A stretch of DNA of 64,000 bases from Alcaligenes parafaecalis (GTDB lineage Bacteria; Pseudomonadota; Gammaproteobacteria; Burkholderiales; Burkholderiaceae_B): the NCBI RefSeq assembly GCF_026344135.1, contig NZ_JAPKNA010000001.1, positions 1-64,000 on the forward strand. Direction: 5' to 3'. The position numbers and the translations under genes are program-made. This document shows positions 24,277 through 32,552 of this stretch, in pieces; positions within the stretch are counted from its first letter, which is position 1, and the number at the start of each line of letters is the position of its first letter. The notes under the pieces were generated by a model. The model did not search any database. It worked only from the letters and a program-made list of their open reading frames with translations, and had not been told where the DNA came from.

Positions 24277-26598
24277 ATGACATCAGCTAAGAATACTTCA
24301 ACGCTCGGCGTGGGGCAGTGCGCTACATCCGCCAGCCAGACCGAGCATGCGCATGACCACAGTCATGATCACGATCATGCTGCGGGCGATCACAGCCACG
24401 ATCACCAGCATGATCATAGTCACGATCATGCCAAGCCAGCGTCCCACGCCCATGAAGGCGCGTGCTGCTCGGCACCGGCCTTTGGTCCTTCGGTCGCACT
24501 GGCCGCCAGCACCTCTACGCGTTTGGTGGTACAGATTGCCGATATGGACTGCCCGGCGGAAGAGAACATGATTCGCTCCGGCCTGAAAAAGCTGGATCAA
24601 GTGCAAAACCTGGGCTTTGACCTGATGCAGCGAGTCTTGACGGTGGACCACACTGACGGCGCACGCGACAAGGTGTTGAGCGCTTTGCGTGGTCTGGGTT
24701 TTGAGCCCCGCATGGCCGATGAAGAGCCAGTGAAACAGGTCTCGCCCAAGCAAGGTTTGATTCGCATCGCCGGGGCGGTGGTCCTGGCCTTGGCGGCTGA
24801 AATCAGCCATTGGCTGGCGGCCCCGGAATGGCTGGTCATTATTCTGGCCGTGGCTGCGATCTTGTCCGGTGGTGTGCAGGTCTACAAAAAGGGCTGGATT
24901 GCGCTGCGTAATGGTCAGCTCAATATCAATGCCTTGATGAGTATCGCCGTCACGGGTGCCGTGTTGCTGGCCCAATGGCCGGAAGCTGCCATGGTGATGT
25001 CCTTGTTCAGTCTGGCCGAATGGATCGAAGCCCGTTCTTTGGACCGTGCCCGCAATGCGGTGGACAGTCTGCTCAAGCTGGTGCCTGATGAGGTCCTAGT
25101 CAGTGCGGATGGCAAGGACTGGCAGCGCGTACCCGCCAATCAGGTACAGGCCGGTTGGCAAGTGCGTGTCGCACCGGGTGAGCGCTTTGGTCTGGACGGC
25201 AAGATTTTGCAAGGTCAAAGCACCGTTAATCAGGCACCGATTACGGGGGAAAGTGCCCCCGTGGACAAAGCCCCGGGTGACGAGGTCTTTGCAGGCACCA
25301 TTAACGGCATGGGCGAGCTGGTGTATCAGGTGCAGGCTGCTCATGATGAAACCTTGCTGGCCCGGATTACCCGTTCGGTTCAGGAAGCTCAGGCCAATAA
25401 AGCCCCGATTCAGCGTTTTGTAGACCAGTTCTCCCGCGTTTACACCCCGTTGGTGGTGATTGCGGCTGCCTTGATGGCGGTGGCCTTGCCCTTGATCTGG
25501 GGCTTGAGCTGGTCGGAGTCCGTATACCGTGCTCTGGTTCTGCTGGTCATTGCTTGCCCTTGCGCTTTGGTGATCTCCACGCCAGTGGCTGTCGTCAGTG
25601 CCCTGGCCAGTGCTGCCCGAGCCGGTATCTTGATCAAAGGTGGCGTGTATCTGGAGCGGGCTCGTCAACTGCGTTACTTGGCCGTGGACAAGACTGGCAC
25701 CCTGACTTTGGGCGAGCCATCCTTGAACGAGTACGGCAGCCTGCGCAAGAGCCTGTCGGATAGTGAAGTGCTGGACATGGCGGTGGCCTTGGCCGAGCGC
25801 TCTGATCACCCCGCTTCGCAAGCGATTGCTCGTGGTCGTGTCAGCTCGGGTTTGTTGAGTCTGGACCAGTTTGAAGCCTTGGCCGGAAATGGCGTGCAGG
25901 CTCAGGGTTCGATCGGCCAATTGCGCCTGGGTAAACGTAGCTGGGTGTTGGGCCAGAACAAGGCCGAGTCCAGCCAGGCCGAGCAGCAAGCGGTAGAGAG
26001 CGGTGCCACCATGGTGTATCTGGGTGACGAGAACGGTCTGCTGGCCTGGTTCGGCATGATGGACACCTTGCGTCCTACGACCACTCAGGCGATTCGCGAT
26101 CTGCAAGCGCAAGGTGTGCAAGTGGAAGTGTTGTCGGGTGACCATGAGCAAGCCGTGCGCCATGTGGCTCAGCAAGCCGGGATCAAGGATTTTCGAGGTG
26201 GTTTGCTGCCTCAGGACAAGCTGGACCGTATCGAGGAAAAACTGGGGAATGGTCTGGTGGCGATGGTGGGTGATGGCATTAATGATGCGCCCGCTCTGGC
26301 CCGTGCGGATGTGGGTATCGCAATGGGGGCACTGGGCTCGGACATTGCGATCGAAACGGCCGACGTCGCTTTGATGGACGATGATCTGGGCAAGATTGCC
26401 TTGCTGATGCGTCAATCACGAGCCTTGCACGCGGTGCTGTGGCAGAACATCAGCCTGGCCCTGGGCATCAAGGCCGTGTTCCTGGTGATGGCCCTGACCG
26501 GACAAGCCACTATGTGGATGGCCGTGTTTGCCGACGTGGGTGCCAGCTTGCTGGTGGTGCTGAACAGCTTGCGTCTGCTGCGCGCCCGAAACCCTTAA
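24277..26598 (+). CDS. cadA: Heavy-metal P1B-type ATPase (Cd/Pb/Zn efflux, CadA/ZntA type)
   Basis: 773 residues. Order: an N-terminal His/Asp-rich stretch (residues ~24-60, with about 15 His in HDH/HSH repeats) ending in a Cys pair; an HMA domain with the acidic MDCPAEE site (~90-150), typical of Cd/Pb/Zn rather than Cu pumps; membrane helices; transport motif CPC (427-429); phosphorylation Asp471 in DKTGTLT; and hinge MVGDGINDAPAL. It exports divalent soft metals from the cytosol. AGCGAGGA precedes ATG 24277; upstream in-frame codons lie within the operator. Controlled by the divergent CadR-like gene. Confidence 0.93.
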   Translation: MTSAKNTSTLGVGQCATSASQTEHAHDHSHDHDHAAGDHSHDHQHDHSHDHAKPASHAHEGACCSAPAFGPSVALAASTSTRLVVQIADMDCPAEENMIRSGLKKLDQVQNLGFDLMQRVLTVDHTDGARDKVLSALRGLGFEPRMADEEPVKQVSPKQGLIRIAGAVVLALAAEISHWLAAPEWLVIILAVAAILSGGVQVYKKGWIALRNGQLNINALMSIAVTGAVLLAQWPEAAMVMSLFSLAEWIEARSLDRARNAVDSLLKLVPDEVLVSADGKDWQRVPANQVQAGWQVRVAPGERFGLDGKILQGQSTVNQAPITGESAPVDKAPGDEVFAGTINGMGELVYQVQAAHDETLLARITRSVQEAQANKAPIQRFVDQFSRVYTPLVVIAAALMAVALPLIWGLSWSESVYRALVLLVIACPCALVISTPVAVVSALASAARAGILIKGGVYLERARQLRYLAVDKTGTLTLGEPSLNEYGSLRKSLSDSEVLDMAVALAERSDHPASQAIARGRVSSGLLSLDQFEALAGNGVQAQGSIGQLRLGKRSWVLGQNKAESSQAEQQAVESGATMVYLGDENGLLAWFGMMDTLRPTTTQAIRDLQAQGVQVEVLSGDHEQAVRHVAQQAGIKDFRGGLLPQDKLDRIEEKLGNGLVAMVGDGINDAPALARADVGIAMGALGSDIAIETADVALMDDDLGKIALLMRQSRALHAVLWQNISLALGIKAVFLVMALTGQATMWMAVFADVGASLLVVLNSLRLLRARNP

Positions 26599-26618
26599 AT
26601 TCCGTGTTCGTTGCAATC

Positions 26619-26650
26619 AAACTCCACCTTTTCGAGGTGGAGTTTTTTTA
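26619..26650 (+). terminator. Terminator of the metal ATPase gene
   Basis: AAACTCCACCT-TTTCG-AGGTGGAGTTT followed by a run of Ts, 21 bases after the stop. Confidence 0.9.
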
Positions 26651-26839
26651 CTGGCGGCCGCGAGGTGGAGCGCAAGCCGCAGGCGCAGCGTGGGGGCTTT
26701 TTTTATGCTTCATCAAATAAGGCCATCACTAACGTGAAGTTTTTTTGGCACGCAGTAGTATCATTAAGGCTTCATTTGAGTGTAGGCCTTGCTTGTTTCT
26801 CATCTGTGCCGAGCAAGCTGGGCATGACAAGGACGCGCG

Positions 26840-28558
26840 ATGATTGCACTGCTGGAAGCGGGTCGAGCCGGACTCCTGGGGCGAAAACATTGGCTAAATA
26901 ACCTGCTGGCCGGTTTGGTGGTGGGGGTGGTGGCCTTGCCTCTGGCGATGGCCTTTGCCATTGCATCCGGGGTCAAGCCCGAGCAGGGCTTGTATACCGC
27001 CATTATTGCCGGGCTGGCGGTTTCCTTATTTGGCGGCAGCCGGGTCCAGATTGCCGGGCCGACGGGCGCTTTCATTGTCATCTTGTCCGGGGTCGTGGCA
27101 CAGCATGGTGTCGCTGGCCTGCAAATTGCCACCCTGATGGCCGGGGTGATTTTGTTGCTGCTGGGCCTGTTGCGCCTGGGGGCGGTGATTCGCTTTATTC
27201 CCGACCCGGTGATCGTGGGTTTTACTGCCGGGATTGGCGTGATTATCTGGGTGGGGCAGTGGCGGGACTTTTTTGGGCTGCCCGTCGTTGAAGGCCAGCA
27301 CTTTCATGAAAAGCTCTGGTTTTTGCTGCATAACCTGCCGTCGCTGGACTGGGCCACCACGGTACTGGGCGCCTTGTCGCTGGCCATTCTGATTCTGGTT
27401 CCCAAAGTTCCTGCCTTGGCACGCTTGCCGGGACCTTTGGTGGCCTTGGTCGTCATCACGCTTATTCAGGCTATTTTCCGCTTTGAGTCGGTGGCTACCA
27501 TCGGCTCCAGTTTTGGCGCCTTGCCTAGCGGTTTGCCCTCGTTTCAATGGCCTGAAATTACCGTGACCCGTGTGGTGGAGTTGATCGGGCCTGCCTTTGC
27601 CATTGCCATGCTGGGGGCGATTGAGTCCTTGTTGTCCGCGGTAGTAGCCGATTCCATGACGGGCACCCGTCACGACTCCAATCAGGAACTGGTGGGGCAG
27701 GGGATTGCCAACGTGCTGTCCCCTTTGTTTGGTGGTATCGCGGCCACGGGGGCTATTGCCCGTACGGCAACCAATATCCGTAATGGTGGAACCAGCCCCA
27801 TTGCGGGTGTGGTGCACGTGATCTTTCTGGTGCTGGTTTTGCTGTTCCTGGCCCCGCTGGCAGCGTATATCCCGCTGACTGTTTTGGCGGCGATCCTGTT
27901 CATGGTGGCCTGGAATATGAGCCAGGCTCGACTCGTTGTGCGTTTGCAGCGTCGCATGCCCCCGGCAGATCTCTTGATTCTGTGGGTCACCTTTGCCTTG
28001 ACCGTATTTGCCGACCTGGTGGTGGCCGTCAATATCGGTGTGATTCTGGCGATGTTGTATGTGCTCAAACGGACTTCGGACGGGGTGCAGGTGCGAGCCC
28101 TGGAAGGGCGTCGCCTGCAACGTGCCCTGGACCTGTCCTTTAGCCAGGAGCTGCGTCAGGATATTTCGGTACTGACTTTGGAAGGGCCTTATTTCTTCGC
28201 CAGCGTGGAAGCGGTTAACCGCTCTTTGCTGACGGTGTCGGAGCCGGTCAAGGCGATTGTCCTGCGCTTGAACTACGTGCCTTTTGTGGATGCAACGGCC
28301 ATGCAGGCGCTGGAAACGGCCTTGATGGAACTGGAGCAGCGCAATGTGATGGTGGCCTTGTGCGAAGCCAATGAGAAAGTCAGCCGCAAGCTGGTTCGTA
28401 TGGGTTTGTTCAAGCAAATACATGCGCAACGTGTCTTTGATAGTTTGCAGAACGCTTGGGAAAGTGTCAGCGAGACGCTGGATTATCGGGCTGCTGAGGA
28501 AGCGGCAAAGGAAGTGGCTTTGTCGCCTGATAATAGTGTGGCTGCGCGAACCGATTAA
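26840..28558 (+). CDS. SulP-family inorganic anion transporter with STAS domain
   Basis: 572 residues. The membrane part opens with GLVVGVVALPLAMAFAIASGVKPEQGLYTAI and FGGSRVQIAGPTGAFIVIL, both SulP signatures, and continues to about residue 400; the C-terminal STAS domain (~435-545) includes LRLNYVPFVDATAMQALE. Substrates in the family are sulfate, bicarbonate or dicarboxylates; none is indicated here. The ATG follows AAGGA. A carbonic anhydrase gene, the usual clue for bicarbonate, is not adjacent. Confidence 0.92.
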   Translation: MIALLEAGRAGLLGRKHWLNNLLAGLVVGVVALPLAMAFAIASGVKPEQGLYTAIIAGLAVSLFGGSRVQIAGPTGAFIVILSGVVAQHGVAGLQIATLMAGVILLLLGLLRLGAVIRFIPDPVIVGFTAGIGVIIWVGQWRDFFGLPVVEGQHFHEKLWFLLHNLPSLDWATTVLGALSLAILILVPKVPALARLPGPLVALVVITLIQAIFRFESVATIGSSFGALPSGLPSFQWPEITVTRVVELIGPAFAIAMLGAIESLLSAVVADSMTGTRHDSNQELVGQGIANVLSPLFGGIAATGAIARTATNIRNGGTSPIAGVVHVIFLVLVLLFLAPLAAYIPLTVLAAILFMVAWNMSQARLVVRLQRRMPPADLLILWVTFALTVFADLVVAVNIGVILAMLYVLKRTSDGVQVRALEGRRLQRALDLSFSQELRQDISVLTLEGPYFFASVEAVNRSLLTVSEPVKAIVLRLNYVPFVDATAMQALETALMELEQRNVMVALCEANEKVSRKLVRMGLFKQIHAQRVFDSLQNAWESVSETLDYRAAEEAAKEVALSPDNSVAARTD

Positions 28559-28617
28559 GGCATGGTCAGATGATACGAAGAGAGCCTTACAGGCATTTTC
28601 TATTGTGCTGCTAGATA

Positions 28618-28646
28618 AACGACACCCCAATTATTGGGGTGTCGTT
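28618..28646. terminator. Stem-loop between convergent SulP and FGE genes
   Basis: AACGACACCCCAA-TTA-TTGGGGTGTCGTT, a 13-bp perfect stem 60 bases after the SulP stop. Flanking T runs are short in both directions. Confidence 0.75.
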
Positions 28647-28751
28647 CATTACAGAAGCGGCAGAGAGTCTGATTGTGTAGCCATACCTTTTCGGAGCCCC
28701 ACGCCTTGGTAAAGACGACAAGGTCAGGGCGTGGCAAAGGGGCTTCCAGCC

Positions 28752-29867
28752 TTACTTTGCAGGCGTATTCAGCACAGTACGAAACCCCACGTGCTGGGTA
28801 GACATCGTGGTTTCCTGTGGTTGGCGTGATGCGGGTCGATAACGTACGCAGAAGTTGGCAGCACACAGGAAAGAGCCACCCTTGATAACGCCTGTGGCCG
28901 GATTCCCCTTGGCATCTGTTGCTGCCGTGATAAGGGGTTTGGGAGTCTGTGGCCTATGCTGTGGCTGCCACACACTGCGCGTCCATTCCCAGACATTGCC
29001 AACCGAATCCCACAAACCATAGTTGTTGGCTGGAAAGCAGCCTACGGGGGCAGTGCCTTCGTAGCCATCACGAACCAGATTCTTGGCGGGGAAATTGCCT
29101 TGCCAGGTATTGGCCATCAAGCGGCCTCGCAACTCGGGGGTATTGCCCCAGGGATAGGTCGCGCCCTCCAAACCGCCACGCGCAGCAAACTCCCATTGTT
29201 CTTCGGTGGGCAGGTCGCGACCCAGCCAATGGGCATAGGCCAGGGCATCTTCATACGCGATATGGACGACAGGGTGGTTGTCCCGGCCATCCACGTTGGT
29301 ATTGGGGCCGCCTGGGTGACGCCAGCTTGCTCCGGGCACCCACACCCACCAGTTGTAGCTGCTGGGCGATGCCGCCTGGTGTTGATCATGTCCCTCGTGA
29401 TGGTCGTGATCTTGTGTCGCTGCCGGTGGTGTAAAGACGGCGGATCCAGGCTGACGATACTGTTCGGGAACCTGCACATTCGGCGGGAAATCCGGCACCC
29501 GCTCTGCCTGGGTCACATAGCCGGTTGCCGCTACAAAACGGGCAAACTGGGCATTGGTGACTTCGTGCTGATCAATCTGAAAAGCGCGGACCTCTACAGG
29601 GTGGACAGGTTTTTCCTCTGGATAGCCTTCGTCGGAACCCATCAGAAAGCGTCCGCCGGGAATCGCGACCAAACCCGACTGATTGGATATGCCCTTGGTG
29701 GCTGGGCCGAAGCCTGTGGGCAAGCCGCTATAGGCCTGGCAATCGTGAGCGGGAACCGGGGGCGGGAGTTTGTCGGAGCCTTCAGCCGCTGCGGGCAGCG
29801 GGGCTGCTGCCAGCAGCCCGCATACCGTCAGTAGTGCCTTGGCTCGGGGGAGCTTAAAGGACTTCAT
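28752..29867 (-). CDS. Exported formylglycine-generating enzyme (sulfatase-maturing, SUMF1 family)
   Basis: 371 residues with an N-terminal signal peptide (about 1-28, ending PAAA). The FGE fold is complete: IPGGRFLMGSDEG, DQHEVTNAQFARFV, PGASWRHPGGP, DLPTEEQWEFAARGG, GNVWEWTRS, and the catalytic GGSFLCAANFC with Cys335 and Cys340, equivalent to the redox/copper cysteines of human SUMF1. It converts the CxPxR cysteine of sulfatases to formylglycine. A His-rich loop (DHDHHEGHDQHQ) interrupts the region before PGASWRHP. The ATG lies within the last codons of the upstream arylsulfatase (14-bp overlap), so the two are coupled and this enzyme very likely activates that sulfatase. Confidence 0.9.
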   Translation of the reverse strand: MKSFKLPRAKALLTVCGLLAAAPLPAAAEGSDKLPPPVPAHDCQAYSGLPTGFGPATKGISNQSGLVAIPGGRFLMGSDEGYPEEKPVHPVEVRAFQIDQHEVTNAQFARFVAATGYVTQAERVPDFPPNVQVPEQYRQPGSAVFTPPAATQDHDHHEGHDQHQAASPSSYNWWVWVPGASWRHPGGPNTNVDGRDNHPVVHIAYEDALAYAHWLGRDLPTEEQWEFAARGGLEGATYPWGNTPELRGRLMANTWQGNFPAKNLVRDGYEGTAPVGCFPANNYGLWDSVGNVWEWTRSVWQPQHRPQTPKPLITAATDAKGNPATGVIKGGSFLCAANFCVRYRPASRQPQETTMSTQHVGFRTVLNTPAK

Positions 29868-31566
29868 CCAGATCCTTGTAGTAGTTCAGGCTGTTGCTGT
29901 AGCCAGGGCGCGAGGCCAGACCTTCAAAGTCCTCGACGCCATTGCGCTTGGCATATTGCTCGTACTCGGCAATCAGCTCTTTGAGCTTTTCAGGATGTTT
30001 TTCGGACAGATCGTTCTGCTCGGAGCGGTCTTCGACCACATTGAACAATTCCCAGCGGTCTTTGCCCCACGGTGCATTGGCGTAGACGATTTTCCAGTCA
30101 CCCAAGCGCATGGCGCGGCGGCCGTTCAGCTCCCAGCCCTGGCGGAAGGTTTCATGTACCTGATCGCTGCGACCAGTCAGCAGGTCCACCATGGAGTTGC
30201 CCTGCATGGGGATGACTTCGCGACCACGGTATTCGCCTTTGGGTTGCTCGATCTGAGCCAAGGCCAGAATGGTGGGGGCGATATCGGTGACATGGGCCGG
30301 AGCGCGCACAAACTCGCCCTGACGCTTGCCACCGGGTACGCGCATGATGCTGGGTACCGAGATACCGCCTTCATACATAAAGGCTTTGTACAGGTTGAAG
30401 GGCGTGGAGCCGACTTGCGCCCAGCCTGGGCCGTATTCGACAAAGGAACCGGGGCGGCCGGTGTTCTCGTAGCTGTTGTCGCGATGATTATGTGCCCAGG
30501 CGCGGGTTTCGCCTTCGTCCAGCACAGTATTGCCGTCGGCACCGTTGTCAGACATGAAGATCACTACGGTGTTGTCGTATTGACCCGTTTGTTTCAGGTG
30601 CTCAATAACGCGGCCAATTTGCGCATCCATCGCTTCCACCATCGCGGCGTAGACGGCCATGCGTTTGCTTTCGACCCGTTGTTGCTCCGGGCTCAGCTCT
30701 TTCCAGCGCGGCCAGGCGGGATTGCCGACGTAGCCTTGCATATCCTGTGGCACCAGGCCCAGTTTCTTCATGCGGGCCAGGCGCTCTTCACGCAATACGT
30801 CGTAGCCTACGTCGTAGCGGCCTTCATATTTGCGGATGTACTCGTCGGGGGCGTGCAAGGGCCAATGCGGAGCGGTAAAGGCCAGATAGGCGAAGAAAGG
30901 CTGATCCTTGCGCTTGTCGGCGTCGATATAGGACATCAGGCGCGATGCAAAGAATTCACTGGAGTAGAAGTCTTTGGGTAGTTGTACTTGCTTGCCGTTT
31001 TCACGGTACAGGGCAACTGGCGCTTTATTGGCATCAAACGTGATGATGCCGCTTTGATCGAAGTGGCTGGCACCACCATGCATCAAGGCATAGGACTGGT
31101 CAAAACCACGATTGGGTGGGGCGACTTCTTCTTTCACACCCAAATGCCACTTGCCCGCCATATAGGTGCGGTAGCCGTTGTCTTGCAGGACCAGCGGAAA
31201 GGGCAGGGCGCGGTCGCTTAGAAAACCTTCATAACCGGGCAAACTGCGCTGCTGGGGTGTCATCAGCTCGGCCATGCCACCAAAGCCGACTTGGTGGTTA
31301 TCGGCACCAGACATCAGCATGGCGCGGGTGGGGGAACAGAAGGGAGAAGCGTAAAAATCGGTCAGTGCCACCCCGTCTTTGACCAGGGCGTCCAGATTAG
31401 GCGTGGAAATTTCCCCACCAAAAGCACCAATATCCGAGTAACCCAAATCATCGGCCACAATCAGCAAAATATTGGGGCGTGTTGTCTCTGTGGCTGCGTG
31501 ACTGCTTAGTGTGCAGGCGGCCAAAGCCAGGCCCAGCATGCTGCGCAGCAAATAGGTGTTTTTCAT
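29854..31566 (-). CDS. Periplasmic arylsulfatase (type I, formylglycine-dependent)
   Basis: 570 residues. Signal peptide (1-24, ending SSHA), then PNILLIVADDLGYSD with the metal-binding Asp pair (39-40), and the sulfatase signature C-S-P-T-R at 77-81 where Cys77 becomes formylglycine; KWHLG and later DNGADG are further active-site blocks. Hydrolyses sulfate esters, releasing sulfate for sulfur nutrition. The ATG at 31566 gives the natural signal peptide; a TTG five codons earlier is possible. It is followed directly by its likely maturase. The SulP anion carrier across the terminator could take up the product, but that is speculation. Confidence 0.93.
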   Translation of the reverse strand: MKNTYLLRSMLGLALAACTLSSHAATETTRPNILLIVADDLGYSDIGAFGGEISTPNLDALVKDGVALTDFYASPFCSPTRAMLMSGADNHQVGFGGMAELMTPQQRSLPGYEGFLSDRALPFPLVLQDNGYRTYMAGKWHLGVKEEVAPPNRGFDQSYALMHGGASHFDQSGIITFDANKAPVALYRENGKQVQLPKDFYSSEFFASRLMSYIDADKRKDQPFFAYLAFTAPHWPLHAPDEYIRKYEGRYDVGYDVLREERLARMKKLGLVPQDMQGYVGNPAWPRWKELSPEQQRVESKRMAVYAAMVEAMDAQIGRVIEHLKQTGQYDNTVVIFMSDNGADGNTVLDEGETRAWAHNHRDNSYENTGRPGSFVEYGPGWAQVGSTPFNLYKAFMYEGGISVPSIMRVPGGKRQGEFVRAPAHVTDIAPTILALAQIEQPKGEYRGREVIPMQGNSMVDLLTGRSDQVHETFRQGWELNGRRAMRLGDWKIVYANAPWGKDRWELFNVVEDRSEQNDLSEKHPEKLKELIAEYEQYAKRNGVEDFEGLASRPGYSNSLNYYKDLDEVL

Positions 31567-31860
31567 TTTCTTGTGTCTCAATCTAGTTATGTTTGTAGTG
31601 ACACTTGCCGTCGGTTCGGCCTCTGATGCAAGTCAGCGATGTGCAGGCACATCAGGCCGTGGACGCAAGTGCCCTAGGGCAGGTCTATTGTTTTTGTGTC
31701 GGGAACTACCGGGTAAACGGATGTGTAGACAGAGCCAGCAACAAAGGCTTCACACTTTTGATCTGAGCCGCCGCTGCCAGTCTTCGAGAGGCTGGCGTGT
31801 CTCCCCCAATTCGATTGAACACGAAGCCGCCCGGGGATTTCCAAGACTAAAAAGGTTTAC

Positions 31861-31891
31861 TTGCATACCTGGAAGGTATGGTGGCTAATAT
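31861..31891 (+). promoter_or_regulatory. Promoter-like element with dyad in a 19-bp spacer
   Basis: TTGCAT (31861-31866), 19-bp spacer and TAATAT (31886-31891) surround the perfect inverted repeat CATACCT-GGA-AGGTATG (31864-31880). The geometry is that of MerR-activated promoters. There is no clear gene downstream on the + strand, only about 140 bases and a terminator-like hairpin. Confidence 0.4.
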
Positions 31892-32028
31892 AAGTATTGG
31901 AAATCAAGGGACTAGGCTTGTAAGCGGCGTGGGCTGTGGTTTTCCCTGATGAGACCACAAAATGGCCCGCATGGAGCCTGGTTATTGGTGTTCGCGCGCC
32001 TTGAGCTGCGTGCCAATGAAGCAGCCAT

Positions 32029-32056
32029 AAAAAAAGCCCCAGCAAGTGGGGCTTTT
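32029..32056 (-). terminator. Terminator of the TM2-domain gene
   Basis: On the minus strand AAAAGCCCCA-CTTGC-TGGGGCTTTT continues into a run of seven Ts, 16 bases past the stop. On the + strand the T run is shorter. Confidence 0.88.
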
Positions 32057-32072
32057 GTGAACGGTATGGAAA

Positions 32073-32525
32073 TTAACGGGCCAGTTTGAATTCATCGTCA
32101 CCCATAAAGGCGTAACGCAAGGCGTCGATCAGAGCCAGGAAGTAGGCCAGGGGCGACCAGATGGCAAACAACACCAGGAACAACAAGCCCATGCCGATCT
32201 GGCCCAGATAAAAGCGATGTACGCCCAACCACCCCAGGAAAATCGCCAGCACAATCGCGATTTTGCGATGGCTGTTGGGCTTGCTCATCTCATCTTTCTT
32301 GTTCTTGGAGATCCAGATCACCAGCGGGACGGTAATGATCAAGGCGATCAATGCCTTGCCCCAGTGGATCATCAGGTATTGCTGAACTTCCCGCATCAAA
32401 GCGATGAAGTCCTCAAACAGAAATCCCAGGTACGAGGAGATATAGCGGAAGATGGCCTCGCCAAAGGTCAGGCCCAACATCACGATCAGAAAGATGGCAA
32501 TGCCTAGAATTATTTTTTGCAGCAT
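32073..32525 (-). CDS. TM2 domain-containing membrane protein
   Basis: 150 residues with four hydrophobic segments: two in the N-terminal half (about 3-30 and 58-74), then a TM2 domain (HRKIAIVLAIFLGWLGVHRFYLGQIGMGLLFLVLF), with its conserved G-HRFYLG turn, and a closing DALRYAFMGDDEF tail. TM2 proteins have no settled function in bacteria. The gene lies downstream of glpK on the same strand (27 bp gap) and may share its transcript. Confidence 0.82.
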   Translation of the reverse strand: MLQKIILGIAIFLIVMLGLTFGEAIFRYISSYLGFLFEDFIALMREVQQYLMIHWGKALIALIITVPLVIWISKNKKDEMSKPNSHRKIAIVLAIFLGWLGVHRFYLGQIGMGLLFLVLFAIWSPLAYFLALIDALRYAFMGDDEFKLAR

Positions 32526-32552
32526 GGTGTTTCCGTTAAAAAAACAGCAAGT

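Larger units (their letters stand above)
31567..32072. other. 506-bp intergenic region with a regulatory dyad
   Basis: No coding sequence could be supported on either strand; frames of 60-110 codons have no recognisable features and some cross the terminator at 32029-32056. It holds the MerR-like promoter element at 31861-31891. The promoter of the arylsulfatase operon must lie in the left part but was not identified. Confidence 0.5.

Noticed and set aside
24343..24460. Repetitive DNA (catgatcac-like) considered as a tandem repeat or CRISPR-like array
   Set aside because: It is an in-frame coding stretch of His/Asp codons in the metal ATPase; there are no regular repeats with spacers.
26611..26901. 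96-codon + strand frame between the metal ATPase and SulP genes
   Set aside because: It runs through the terminator hairpin and overlaps the SulP start in another frame, with no ribosome site.
31556..31888. 110-codon + strand frame upstream of the arylsulfatase
   Set aside because: It begins inside the arylsulfatase signal-peptide region, has no family features and crosses the 31861 promoter element; I considered a decayed gene but saw nothing to support one.
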